From the NCBI RefSeq assembly GCF_020042285.1, contig NZ_CP083388.1, forward strand, positions 1,886,001 to 1,950,000: a stretch of 64,000 nt of DNA, read 5' to 3'. Positions 9,839-18,853 of this stretch are shown here, in pieces. Made by a program: the position numbers and the translations under genes. A model generated the notes under the pieces. It did no database searches, was not told where the DNA came from, and saw only the letters and a program-made list of their open reading frames with translations. Numbering within the stretch: the stretch's first letter is position 1; every line of letters starts with the position of its first letter. The stretch is from Ferruginibacter albus (GTDB lineage Bacteria > Bacteroidota > Bacteroidia > Chitinophagales > Chitinophagaceae).

Positions 9839-10666
9839 TTAATCCCAGCTTGCAAACTTAAAACCTAAAGTAATCAGCCAGTCTCCCTGGAGGATCTTCG
9901 GTTTATACAAATTTCCTCCTATATCGTATTCATCGTAATTAAAAGCTCGCGTGGTACCAAACTTTGCAAAGAGAAAGGTGTTATTTCGTTTATTTTTATC
10001 CTGATCAATCAATACATCTAATGCAACACCTGCCTGGTAAGCCAATGTTGTTGAAGTAGCAAATACAGATCTATTATTCAGTACAATATTACTAATGTTT
10101 GTATAGTTAGGATTGAAGTCTGATGGCTTTGAGTATTCCAATGATGAATTACGCAATGAAAACCCTAGATATGGATATAAGTTTACTTTTAATGATTTTA
10201 TAAAATCATATCCCCAATCAAATTCAAGTAAGCTCGATAGAGATACTTTTATTGACTCGTTTTCTTTAGTTGCGTTATTGTTTAATCCTATTACAGCGAA
10301 ATAGAAATCGAACATACGTCGCTTCTTTTGGCTGCTTATGCCTATACCAAATCTTGATGAAAATGGATTCAATTTAGTAAAGCCGCTTTGTGTAATGCTG
10401 TTATTCAAATTGCTGTAATCAGAGTGGAGCATATCGCCAAATAAAGAGAAGGCAATATACCCATGTCCTTTTGAGCGTAAAGAATCGATCTTTTTTACCA
10501 ATTTTTTGTATTGCTCCGTTCCAACTAATGAATCATATGCATGTATGCGAAGTGCAGAAAGTTGGCGTTCGTAAATTATTAATGAAGTTCTTTTAGATTC
10601 GGGAACTTTTTGAGCCATTGTAAAGAATGGGAGCAGCAGTAAGGAAAACAAAATTATTTTTTTCAT
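9839..10666 (-). CDS. Predicted outer-membrane beta-barrel protein, unknown function
   Basis: The 275-residue product has a signal peptide (MKKIILFSLLLLPFFTMAQ). A short helical region follows (about 25-65, rich in K, S and L), then strands with alternating hydrophobic residues, ending in LGFKFASWD. This is the usual build of Bacteroidota outer-membrane barrels of unknown role. It converges with the kdgK-like gene 10 bp away, with no clear terminator between them. Confidence 0.65.
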   Translation of the reverse strand: MKKIILFSLLLLPFFTMAQKVPESKRTSLIIYERQLSALRIHAYDSLVGTEQYKKLVKKIDSLRSKGHGYIAFSLFGDMLHSDYSNLNNSITQSGFTKLNPFSSRFGIGISSQKKRRMFDFYFAVIGLNNNATKENESIKVSLSSLLEFDWGYDFIKSLKVNLYPYLGFSLRNSSLEYSKPSDFNPNYTNISNIVLNNRSVFATSTTLAYQAGVALDVLIDQDKNKRNNTFLFAKFGTTRAFNYDEYDIGGNLYKPKILQGDWLITLGFKFASWD

Positions 10667-10801
10667 GTAGAGTTTATTGAATTGCCATAAAGATATGAGA
10701 TAGAACTAAGAAGAGCGTTTAAGTTAATATCAATACTTTCAAAATATATCTTATCTTCCGTTACCAAACTTTTTCTATTTTTTATTTTTAAAACTGCTGC
10801 T

Positions 10802-12049
10802 ATGGGTATTAAGTTTAGGCTTACTGTAATGAATTTTTTAGAGTTTTTCATTTGGGGTTCCTGGTTAATTTCTTTGGGAGGGTATTTGTTTAATGTATTA
10901 CATTTTACAGGCATCCAGGTTGGCAGCATCTATGGAACAATGGGTATTGCCTCTTTATTTATGCCTGCATTATTAGGTATAGTGGCAGACAGGTGGGTAA
11001 ATGCAGAAAGAGTATTAGGCTTGTGTCATATCATTGGTGCCGTTTTATTATACCAGGCTTCAAAAGCAACCAGCTTTAGTTCTATCTACCTGATTATGTT
11101 CTTAAATTCAATGGTATTCATGCCTACCATTGCTTTAAATAATACAGTTTCTTATATCGTTCTTGAAAACAGGGGATTTAATATCATAAAAGATTTTCCG
11201 CCAATACGGGTTTGGGGAACTATTGGTTTTATTGTTGCCTTGTGGGTGGTGGATTTTAGCGGTTGGACAAACAGCCCGCTTCAATTTTATATCAGTTCTG
11301 TTTCTGCTTTGTTTTTAGGTATCTATTCATTTACGATCCCACCATGTCCGCCTGCTAAAACAAAAGAGAAAAAAAGTTTGGCAGCTTCATTAGGCTTAGA
11401 TGCATTTGTTCTTTTTAAAAATAAGAAAATGGTGATATTTTTTATTTTCTCAATGTTGCTGGGTGCTGCTTTACAAATAACCAATGTTTATGGAAGCGCC
11501 TTTTTAAGAGACTTTGCTAACGTTAAGGAATATGCCAATTCTTTTGGAGTGATACATTCTAATCTTCTAATTTCCATTTCACAGATATCGGAAACTTTAT
11601 TCATTCTTACTATACCATTCTTTTTACAGAAGTTTGGGATTAAACGTGTAATGATCATAAGCATTTTTGCCTGGGTGTTGAGGTTTGGCCTGTATGCTGT
11701 TGGCAACCCGGGTAGCGGATTGATATTGTTAGTGCTTTCTATGGTCGTTTATGGAATGGCGTTCGACTTTTTTAATATTTCCGGTTCATTATTTGTAGAA
11801 AAAGAAGCCGATATTAAAATAAGGGCAAGTGCACAAGGTTTATTTATGCTGATGACGAATGGCATAGGAGCTTTCTTAGGAACATTGATAAGCGGCGAAG
11901 TGGTAGATCATTTTACAGCGAATGGTGTAAAGGATTGGACAAGCATCTGGTTTTGTTTTGCAGGATATGCGCTGGTTATCGGTTTGATCTTTCCTTTAGT
12001 ATTTAAATATAAACACGATCCCACGCAGATTGCAGCAATAAAACATTAA
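10802..12049 (+). CDS. MFS permease of the nucleoside:H+ symporter (NupG/XapB-like) family
   Basis: Inner-membrane transporter of 415 residues with about 12 hydrophobic segments. The N-terminus (KFRLTVMNFLEFFIWGSW) and the IRVWGTIGFI segment near residue 137 match the Nuc_H_symport family of the major facilitator superfamily. In Bacteroidota such permeases are often found beside sugar catabolic genes, so a hexuronate or another sugar is as likely a cargo as nucleosides; the sequence does not decide. The region upstream (10667-10801) shows no clear promoter box. The gene ends about 75 bp before the convergent monooxygenase gene. Confidence 0.75.
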   Translation: MGIKFRLTVMNFLEFFIWGSWLISLGGYLFNVLHFTGIQVGSIYGTMGIASLFMPALLGIVADRWVNAERVLGLCHIIGAVLLYQASKATSFSSIYLIMFLNSMVFMPTIALNNTVSYIVLENRGFNIIKDFPPIRVWGTIGFIVALWVVDFSGWTNSPLQFYISSVSALFLGIYSFTIPPCPPAKTKEKKSLAASLGLDAFVLFKNKKMVIFFIFSMLLGAALQITNVYGSAFLRDFANVKEYANSFGVIHSNLLISISQISETLFILTIPFFLQKFGIKRVMIISIFAWVLRFGLYAVGNPGSGLILLVLSMVVYGMAFDFFNISGSLFVEKEADIKIRASAQGLFMLMTNGIGAFLGTLISGEVVDHFTANGVKDWTSIWFCFAGYALVIGLIFPLVFKYKHDPTQIAAIKH

Positions 12050-12122
12050 GCAGTTTTTCAATTCCCGATCAGGATTAGAAGATGTAAAGAGCTTATTTAG
12101 CAGTTCAATAGTGAAATGAATA

Positions 12123-13349
12123 TCAAGCTTTGGGAGTCTTTATATGTTCCGGGCGCACGCCCATACCAACTACCCGTGCAGGAATTCTTTGTAATACAGG
12201 AAACCATTTTAATAATTTAAAAAAGAAGGGGAGCTTTGTTTGTTTGGTAAGATCTGTTTTTCGTTGTATAATTCCATTCTGAATAAATACCTGCACCTTT
12301 TGAATGATCCTTGCAGGAAACATTCTTCTTTGCTGCACCTGTTTTAAAATATCGATCGTGATGGGTTGTTTATCAAGCAATGGCTTGTATAAGATATTTG
12401 CGGTAGCTACAGCATCCTGTATCGCCAAATTTATTCCCACACCGCCAATGGGCGACATCGCATGTGCGGCGTCGCCAATACATAGCAGTCCATCGCAATA
12501 CCATTGTTCTAAATGATCGATGGCAACACTTAATAATTTTACCTGTTCCCAGTCTTTTAATTCATCCACACGGTCACTTAAAAATGCAGCAGTGGCAGCT
12601 ACTTCTTTTTGAAAGGATGTTATATTGTTTTGCTTGATCTTTTCATAACCATCTTTTGCAATTACATAGGCACATTGCCAGTATTCACCTCTTTGCAATA
12701 GCACCATCATTCTTCCCATGGCAAAACGACCAAAGGTTTCTACCGGGTCTATTTTTTTTCTTGATAAACGAAACCACAGCACATCGATAGGAGCGCCGGT
12801 GGTTGACACTTTTAAGTTTGCCTGTTGCCGTACCGTAGATCGTCTGCCATCTGTCCCTATCACTACATTAGCAGAAACGGTAAGCATACCGTTGGGCGTA
12901 ACAGCTTTAATACCGGACACTTTACCATTCGTTTTTACCAGTTCGGTAACATTGGCTTCCGTCAACAATTTAAAGTTGTTATATTGTTTAGCTTGTGTGG
13001 CGATAAAATTTAAAAAATCCCATTGAGGCATTAAACCCAATACAGGCTTTGCTAAGGGTAAATAACTGAAATCGGCTATCTGCACGGTAAAATCATTGTA
13101 CTGACCTTTTAAGGTAGTTACTTCCTGGTGAGGCACTTTTAAGAAATCATCTAAAATATTCAGCTCGTGCATTAACTGTATGGTGGAAGGATGAATGGTA
13201 TCTCCTCTGAAATCACGCAGAAAATCTTTATGCTTTTCCAGTACAATAACGTTAACGCCCGCCCGGGCTAATAAAAATCCTAACATCATCCCTGCAGGAC
13301 CGCCACCGCAAATACAACAATCAGTAGTCATTGTAGAAAGATCATCCAT
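12123..13349 (-). CDS. FAD-dependent monooxygenase (aromatic hydroxylase / UbiH-like)
   Basis: Flavoprotein monooxygenase of the p-hydroxybenzoate hydroxylase type. It shows the dinucleotide-binding GGGPAG motif at residues 15-20 followed by the acidic end of the second strand (VIVLEKH), a DGRRSTVR segment (the DG motif), and the second FAD motif CIGDAAHAMSPIGGVG. The substrate is unknown; an aromatic or polyketide-like compound is usual. The open frame extends upstream to 13535, but the extra 62 residues are low-complexity and overlap a tandem repeat. I therefore chose the ATG at 13349 (MDDLSTMTTD); the ATG at 13331 is also possible. The 21-bp array at about 13474-13684 lies in its 5' region. 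Confidence 0.85.
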   Translation of the reverse strand: MDDLSTMTTDCCICGGGPAGMMLGFLLARAGVNVIVLEKHKDFLRDFRGDTIHPSTIQLMHELNILDDFLKVPHQEVTTLKGQYNDFTVQIADFSYLPLAKPVLGLMPQWDFLNFIATQAKQYNNFKLLTEANVTELVKTNGKVSGIKAVTPNGMLTVSANVVIGTDGRRSTVRQQANLKVSTTGAPIDVLWFRLSRKKIDPVETFGRFAMGRMMVLLQRGEYWQCAYVIAKDGYEKIKQNNITSFQKEVAATAAFLSDRVDELKDWEQVKLLSVAIDHLEQWYCDGLLCIGDAAHAMSPIGGVGINLAIQDAVATANILYKPLLDKQPITIDILKQVQQRRMFPARIIQKVQVFIQNGIIQRKTDLTKQTKLPFFFKLLKWFPVLQRIPARVVGMGVRPEHIKTPKA

Positions 13350-13473
13350 ACAGCATTTGTTTATTGTTTTAAAATTACAATAAACTGAGGTGAAAATAAT
13401 GATGATATACCTGGCAGAGCAATTGTACATGCTCTTGGTCAATATTGACAACATCCCTTGCAATGTTTGCGGA

Positions 13474-13684
13474 CCAGCCGGAAGAAAGAACATTGTCGCC
13501 GGATATTTATACAGTGCCTCCGTCAGAATATACAAAGGAGGGTGTAAATATATACAGAGGCTCCGTCAACATGAACATCGCCTCTGTCAACGTTGTAAAC
13601 GCCGTTTGCAACATTAACAATTGCTCCGTCAGAATGTACAGAAGGGTTGTATAAATGGTAAACGACGTTTTACATTTATACAAT
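13474..13684. repeat. 21-bp tandem array, about ten degenerate units
   Basis: Units of 21 bp (one of 22 bp at 13558-13579) follow each other without gaps. The best ones start at 13516, 13558, 13580 and 13622, with a shared core CTCCGTCA (CTCTGTCA at 13582) and then an AT-rich half ending in TACA or TAAAC. Outer units are more worn down. The period is 7 codons, and one forward frame reads heptads such as ASVNVVN and CSVRMYR, but the 22-bp unit breaks the frame and no plausible start or domain is present. It lies between the 5' end of the monooxygenase gene and the trxA terminator. Confidence 0.7.
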
Positions 13685-13883
13685 GTGGGTGGAATACATA
13701 AAGATCAATGGAAAATTTAGTAATGATGCTTTACATTAACTCTTAGTCAACGTTTAAATCTTCAATAAGAATGGGTAATAAGAAAGGGCTTTGTGTACTG
13801 AAGATATGTGAATGGTGATGAGTTGGATTTGAAACAAAGTCAGGAATAACTATTGATAACCGTGACAATATGAAATGCTTTAA
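13685..13883. other. Intergenic stretch without recognised features
   Basis: Between the 21-bp array and the trxA terminator I see only AT-rich sequence with no open frame, RNA gene or clear hairpin. Confidence 0.5.
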
Positions 13884-13914
13884 ACAAAAAAGGCTGCCTT
13901 TTCAGACAGCCTTT
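13884..13914 (-). terminator. Rho-independent terminator of trxA
   Basis: On the minus strand an 8-bp stem (AAAGGCTG with CAGCCTTT, arms at 13889-13896 and 13907-13914) is followed by a run of T. It lies 19 bp after the trxA stop. Confidence 0.85.
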
Positions 13915-13932
13915 ACAATAGGTTTTCCTTAA

Positions 13933-14253
13933 TTAGTTCATGTGTTGCTCGATCTTTTTAACAAAGTTTGCTTTTGGCTGAGCACCCACTAATTTATCTA
14001 CAACCTGCCCGCCTTTTACAAAAAGGATAGCAGGAATACTTGTAATACCATAGTTCATAGATACCTGCGGATTGTGATCAACATTTACTTTACCAATGTT
14101 TACCTTACCGTCGTATTCTTTAGATAATTCCTCGATAACAGGACCGATCGCACGGCAAGGACCACACCACTCAGCCCAAAAATCAACTACTGATAATTTA
14201 TCTGAATCAAGTACTTTTTCCTTGAAGTTCACATCTGTTAATTCTACTGCCAT
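13933..14253 (-). CDS. trxA: Thioredoxin
   Basis: Small cytoplasmic redox protein of 106 residues with the active site WCGPC at residues 29-33 (Cys30, Cys33). It also has the buried Asp of DFWAEWC, the cis-proline region SIPAILF and the GAQPK turn. It reduces protein disulfides, including methionine sulfoxide reductases such as the MsrA encoded at about 25 kb. The gene is monocistronic: a strong terminator follows, and a TAAATTTG box (-7 type) lies about 40 bp upstream. Confidence 0.95.
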   Translation of the reverse strand: MAVELTDVNFKEKVLDSDKLSVVDFWAEWCGPCRAIGPVIEELSKEYDGKVNIGKVNVDHNPQVSMNYGITSIPAILFVKGGQVVDKLVGAQPKANFVKKIEQHMN

Positions 14254-14290
14254 ATTAATTTATTTTTAAGTTTTTGTGATTAAAGAGGAA

Positions 14291-14298
14291 CAAATTTA
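14291..14298 (-). promoter_or_regulatory. Candidate -7 box of trxA
   Basis: TAAATTTG on the minus strand fits the Bacteroidota TAnnTTTG consensus exactly and would start transcription about 30 bp before the trxA ATG. No matching TTTG was found at the usual 19-21 bp distance, so support is partial. Confidence 0.35.
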
Positions 14299-14419
14299 CA
14301 TCCAATTTCTTAGATGCGCTGTAATGACATATTCACAAAACATTTGTCAGTGTGAATTGTTCAAAAATGGTCATTATTTCATGAAAAATACAGACTTTTA
14401 GCATCGAGTTATGTGTATA

Positions 14420-14448
14420 AAAAAAGGTTCAGGAAATGCCCGAACCTT
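14420..14448 (-). terminator. Terminator of the lipoprotein gene
   Basis: Arms AAGGTTC (14424-14430) and GAACCTT (14442-14448) form a stem with a T-run on the minus strand, 23 bp after the stop of the upstream lipoprotein gene. Confidence 0.8.
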
Positions 14449-14470
14449 GTCTTTTTTGAATATTGTCTGC

Positions 14471-14935
14471 TTAAAATGTTTGAACGTATTTGCCGGAAGC
14501 TTTTAAAATGGTAGTACCTGTAATATCCGGTGTCATAGATATATTGGTAAACGTAGCCACATATTTTCCATTTACAATAGTTACCACTACTTTATCGCCG
14601 GAAGCTCCTGTAGAAGTATAATGAGCAAAAGGGTTTTCATTATCTATTTCAACAAAGCACTGTGAACTGGTTGAAAGGTCAATGCTGCTGACAACCGTAT
14701 ATGTTCCAGCAACAGGGGCTTGCGTAAAATCAATATCAAAGCCACCATTGCCACCACCCGCACTAAGAATATTATCATTAGCAACTACTCCTATACTGCT
14801 GGTATTGGTTTTACCGTCAATGGTCCACGAGCTTTCGCCGGTTGTGCCGGTTCCGGGATCGGTACTGTCTTTTTTACAGCTAAATAATAGCGTTACACAG
14901 CATACGGCTAAGGCGGATAAAAAAACTTTTTTCAT
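14471..14935 (-). CDS. Small lipoprotein of unknown function
   Basis: The 154-residue product has a lipobox LFSC with lipidated Cys20, followed by KKDS and a Gly/Thr/Pro linker. The rest looks like a beta-rich domain (SSWTIDGKT near residue 35, then alternating strands to the C-terminus), as in many Bacteroidota surface or periplasmic lipoproteins. No catalytic motif is visible. It is transcribed in the same direction as dnaE upstream (93 bp away), but its own terminator and spacing suggest a separate unit. Confidence 0.7.
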   Translation of the reverse strand: MKKVFLSALAVCCVTLLFSCKKDSTDPGTGTTGESSWTIDGKTNTSSIGVVANDNILSAGGGNGGFDIDFTQAPVAGTYTVVSSIDLSTSSQCFVEIDNENPFAHYTSTGASGDKVVVTIVNGKYVATFTNISMTPDITGTTILKASGKYVQTF

Positions 14936-15027
14936 TTGTAAGTTGTTTTTTGGTTATAAATATTACAAATGAAAATATAAAATATGTGAGTAACAAAAAA
15001 AATTAAATTATTTGATAAGCATCAAGC

Positions 15028-18000
15028 TTATGCTGTTACCACGTTCACATCCAGATCGGGGTTATTATTTAGAAAGATCGCCATATCATCGTTCATGGTA
15101 AAGCCTTTTTCAAGCGTATACATACCTACTTTGTAATCGTTTCTTATATCTTTTAAATTAAAACGCAAGCCGGATTTGCCGGGATTTTGTCGAATATTGT
15201 TCTCTATAAAATCCACCATTTCCGGTTTAATGAATTGCGGCTCTATATTGATCACTATTTGCTTGGTAAGGGTAGGTTTTACCGTTTCGAGTAAATGGAT
15301 TTTTGATAACTTAAACTCATATTGATCACTGTTGTAACGTTGTTTAAAAGCACCTTCCACCATTACGATCATTCCTTTTTCCAAATAGTTCGTGTATTTC
15401 ACATAATCTTCGCTCCATAGCATGAACTCACTTTTATCGCTGTAATCTTCAATGGTCAATATGCCGAAATTCTTTCCTGTTTTGGTTACCCGGTGTTGGG
15501 CATCTATTACCAGACCTGCTACACGAAAAGCCCTGTAAGGGTTAGGATGTGTTGCCACGGCTGCTTTAAATTCGTTGTATTCTGCTAAAGAGGTAATATT
15601 ATAATGTCTCATCTCAAACTTAAAGTTATCCAGCGGATGCCCGCTCATGTACATGCCCGTAACTTCCTTTTCAAAATCAAGTTTTACCGATAGCGGCCAA
15701 GGCTCGCAAATAGGTAATTTTGGTGCAGCGATCTCAGGCATTTGCAGGTCGCCAAATAAAGTATTGGTAGCACTGGATGCCTGCGATTGAAAAATGTTCC
15801 CAAACTTTACGACTTTCTCCAAACCGGGAGAATCGCCGGGAACCTGGAAGAAGTATTGCGCCCGATGAATGTCTTTATAACAATCAAAAGCACCGGAGTA
15901 CGCCAAGCTTTCCAGCGATTTTTTATTTACAGTTCTAAGGTTTGCCCGCTTTACCAGGTCGTAAATAGTAGTGAAGGGACCACGTTTGCCTCTTTCTTCA
16001 ATAATACTGTCAATAGCAGCTTCACCTACGCCTTTTAATCCGCTGAAGCCAAAGCGTATCTCGCCTTTATCATTTACAGCAAAGCCGCTTTGCGATTCAT
16101 TGATATCCGGACCCAATACTGTAATGCCCATGCGTTTGCACTCTTCCATAAAGAAGGTGATCTTATCAATGCTGCCGGCATGGTTTAAAACCGCCGCCAT
16201 GTATTCACTTGGATAATGCGATTTTAAATAAGCCGTTTGATAGGCTACAAATGCATAGCAGGTGGAATGTGATTTATTAAAAGCGTACTGTGCAAATGCC
16301 TCCCAGTCCGTCCATACTTTTTCCAGGATATCTTTAGGGTGTCCTTTGCCGGTAGCTCCTTCAATGAACTTCACTTTCATTTTATCCAGCACCGCTTTTT
16401 GTTTCTTACCCATTGCCTTACGCAATACGTCGGCATCTCCTTTACTAAAGCCTGCCAGCTTTTGCGAAAGCAACATCACCTGTTCCTGGTAAACTGTAAT
16501 ACCGTAGGTTTCCTTCAGGTATTCTTCCATATCGGCAAGATCATAGACAACCTGTTTCTTGCCATGCTTTCTATCTACATAATCAGGAATATACGCCATC
16601 GGACCGGGGCGATACAAGGCATTCATAGCGATAAGATCATCAAATTTATCCGGCTTTAATTCACGCAGATACTTTTGCATACCAGCACTTTCAAACTGGA
16701 ATGTACCATTGGTATCGCCTTGTTGATAGAGCTGGTATGTTTTTTCATCATCCAACGGAATATCATCGATCGCTATATCTACATTATGATTTTCCTTTAT
16801 CAGCTTTAATGCAGTTTTAAGAATGCTAAGGGTTTTTAAACCCAGGAAGTCCATTTTAATTACACCTGCCTCTTCGATCACACTGCCTTCAATTTGTGTG
16901 ATCCATAATTCCGATTCTTTGGAAGTGGCTACCGGTAATAGTTCTGTCAGGTCTTTCGGTGCAATGATAATACCTGCGGCATGGATGCCGGTATTGCGAA
17001 CAGAACCTTCCAATACCTCAGCTTCATGTAATATCTTGCTGAGTACGTCAGTGCCATTATATATCTCACGCAGTTTTTTTACATTCTCAATATCATCCGC
17101 TATCAATGCTTCTTTTTCTTCCAACGATTTCTCGCCGTCTTTTGCTTCCTTAGCAGTAATAGGAGCCTTTAATAATCTTTTTAAAACAATACCCGGACGT
17201 TCAGGAACCAATTTGGATAAAGCCCTGCTCTCCGGCAAAGGCAGATCCATTACACGGGCAACATCGGCAATGCTCGATTTAGCAGCCATGGTACCGTAGG
17301 TAATAATTTGTGCTACCTGGTTCTTACCATATTTCTGAACAACGTAATCAATTACCTTTTGGCGTCCTTCATCATCAAAGTCCGTATCAATATCGGGCAT
17401 TGACTTACGTTCGGGATTTAAGAATCTTTCAAAAAGTAAATTGTATTTTATGGGATCGATATTGGTAATGCCGATGCAATATGCTACCACACTGCCAGCC
17501 GCAGAACCACGACCGGGACCTACAAACACACCAATTTCCCTGCCTGCACGAATGAAATCACTTACAATTAAAAAGTACCCGGCAAACCCCATGTTACGAA
17601 TAACTTCCAGCTCAAACTTTATGCGTTCTTCCGTCTCGGGAGTTAATATTTTATAACGATCTTTTGCACCCGACCATGTTATGCTTTCTAAATAATCATC
17701 CTGCGATTTAAAGTTAGCAGGCACCACAAAATTGGGCAACAGGATATCACGTTTTAGATCCAGTATTTCAACCTTATCTACAATTTCATTGGTGTTGTCA
17801 ATTGCTTCGGGTAAATCATCAAACACAGTTGACATTTCCTGCGTGGTCTTAAAATAAAACTGGTCGTTGGGAAATGCAAAGCGTTTGTTTTTAATTAAAA
17901 CGTCATCATCAGTAAATTCACGAAGGGCAGGAGTGGCTTGTTTTTCGCCCGTATTAATGCACAACAAAATATCATGCGCATTAAAATCTTTTTGATCAAC

Positions 18001-18648
18001 ATAATGAGAATCGTTGCTGGCAATAACTTTTACATTATACTTTTTGGCATACTTTAATAGTATCTCGTTTACCTTATCCTGTTCAGGAATACCGTGGCGT
18101 TGCAACTCTACGTAATAATCCTGCTGAAATATATTCAACCACCATTTGAATTCATTCTCGCCTTCTGCTTCGCCTTTTTTTAATATAGTTTGAGGCACTA
18201 AGGCGCCAAGACAACAAGTGGTTGCTATTAACCCCTCATGGTACTTATGAATAAGCTCTTTATCGATACGCGGATACTTGGAATACATTCCTTCGATATA
18301 ACCAAGGGATGTAAGCTTTACGAGGTTCTTATAGCCAACATCATTTTTGGCCAATAGTATTTGATGGTGTCGCGGATCTTTTTCTTCCTTGCTGAAATTT
18401 TTGCGGGTGCGGTCTTGTGTAATATAGAACTCGCAACCAACAATGGGTTTTATTTTCAGCGTTCCATCATCGTTCTTGTGATTATAGGCTTCTTTCACAA
18501 ATTCAAAAGCGCCGAACATATTACCATGGTCGCTTATGGCCAGTGCCGGCATACCGTCTGCAATAGCCTTTTTATATAAGGATTTGATAGGAGCAGCCCC
18601 ATCCAGCAAAGAAAACTGCGTATGTACGTGAAGATGTGAGAATTTCAT
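15028..18648 (-). CDS. dnaE: DNA polymerase III alpha subunit
   Basis: Replicative polymerase of 1206 residues, full length. The order is an N-terminal PHP domain (HLHVHTQFSLLDG, residues 5-17; SDHGNMFG near 40-47), the catalytic C-family core with MPDIDTDFDD (catalytic Asp419 and Asp421), then thumb and fingers and a helix-hairpin-helix region (GFSGLKGVG). A C-terminal OB domain follows (about residues 1000-1100, with VAGLVIDAQHRVTKTG). It is the DnaE1 type by its length. The start ATG at 18648 gives the conserved N-terminus. It is followed by the small lipoprotein gene on the same strand. Confidence 0.96.
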   Translation of the reverse strand: MKFSHLHVHTQFSLLDGAAPIKSLYKKAIADGMPALAISDHGNMFGAFEFVKEAYNHKNDDGTLKIKPIVGCEFYITQDRTRKNFSKEEKDPRHHQILLAKNDVGYKNLVKLTSLGYIEGMYSKYPRIDKELIHKYHEGLIATTCCLGALVPQTILKKGEAEGENEFKWWLNIFQQDYYVELQRHGIPEQDKVNEILLKYAKKYNVKVIASNDSHYVDQKDFNAHDILLCINTGEKQATPALREFTDDDVLIKNKRFAFPNDQFYFKTTQEMSTVFDDLPEAIDNTNEIVDKVEILDLKRDILLPNFVVPANFKSQDDYLESITWSGAKDRYKILTPETEERIKFELEVIRNMGFAGYFLIVSDFIRAGREIGVFVGPGRGSAAGSVVAYCIGITNIDPIKYNLLFERFLNPERKSMPDIDTDFDDEGRQKVIDYVVQKYGKNQVAQIITYGTMAAKSSIADVARVMDLPLPESRALSKLVPERPGIVLKRLLKAPITAKEAKDGEKSLEEKEALIADDIENVKKLREIYNGTDVLSKILHEAEVLEGSVRNTGIHAAGIIIAPKDLTELLPVATSKESELWITQIEGSVIEEAGVIKMDFLGLKTLSILKTALKLIKENHNVDIAIDDIPLDDEKTYQLYQQGDTNGTFQFESAGMQKYLRELKPDKFDDLIAMNALYRPGPMAYIPDYVDRKHGKKQVVYDLADMEEYLKETYGITVYQEQVMLLSQKLAGFSKGDADVLRKAMGKKQKAVLDKMKVKFIEGATGKGHPKDILEKVWTDWEAFAQYAFNKSHSTCYAFVAYQTAYLKSHYPSEYMAAVLNHAGSIDKITFFMEECKRMGITVLGPDINESQSGFAVNDKGEIRFGFSGLKGVGEAAIDSIIEERGKRGPFTTIYDLVKRANLRTVNKKSLESLAYSGAFDCYKDIHRAQYFFQVPGDSPGLEKVVKFGNIFQSQASSATNTLFGDLQMPEIAAPKLPICEPWPLSVKLDFEKEVTGMYMSGHPLDNFKFEMRHYNITSLAEYNEFKAAVATHPNPYRAFRVAGLVIDAQHRVTKTGKNFGILTIEDYSDKSEFMLWSEDYVKYTNYLEKGMIVMVEGAFKQRYNSDQYEFKLSKIHLLETVKPTLTKQIVINIEPQFIKPEMVDFIENNIRQNPGKSGLRFNLKDIRNDYKVGMYTLEKGFTMNDDMAIFLNNNPDLDVNVVTA

Positions 18649-18789
18649 TTACCCCAAGCCTTTTTAAATTGTAGAGCTTACAAATATCGTTCATAACAAG
18701 GGGATTGTACGCTTTGTTTTTTCCACAGTAATTTATGGGAGCAAAGGCTTGGTTGCGGGAAAACAATTAACATCGGTTTATAAAAAGAA

Positions 18790-18821
18790 GTTGATTAAGG
18801 AATAGAAGGGGCGTACCTTTG
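18790..18821 (+). promoter_or_regulatory. Bacteroidota-type promoter of the NlpC/P60 gene
   Basis: GTTG at 18790-18793 and TACCTTTG at 18814-18821, 20 bp apart, match the TTTG / TAnnTTTG promoter well. Transcription would start close to 18828, about 25 bp before the ATG. Confidence 0.6.
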
Positions 18822-18853
18822 CGCAGCTTTTGTAACTATAAAACATCCAATGC

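Noticed and set aside
10663-10929. An 88-codon minus-strand frame over the MFS start
   Set aside because: It overlaps the certain MFS N-terminus and has no recognisable features.
13350-13535. A 62-residue N-terminal extension of the monooxygenase
   Set aside because: The extension is low-complexity, overlaps the repeat region, and the family begins close to the GGGPAG motif, which fits the ATG at 13349.
13390-13654. Small plus-strand open frames of 62-75 codons over the 21-bp array
   Set aside because: No start context and no domain; the frame is changed by the 22-bp unit and the sequence is explained by the tandem repeat.
14682-14972. A 96-codon plus-strand frame opposite the small lipoprotein
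   Set aside because: It is a shadow of the lipoprotein gene, which has a lipobox and its own terminator.
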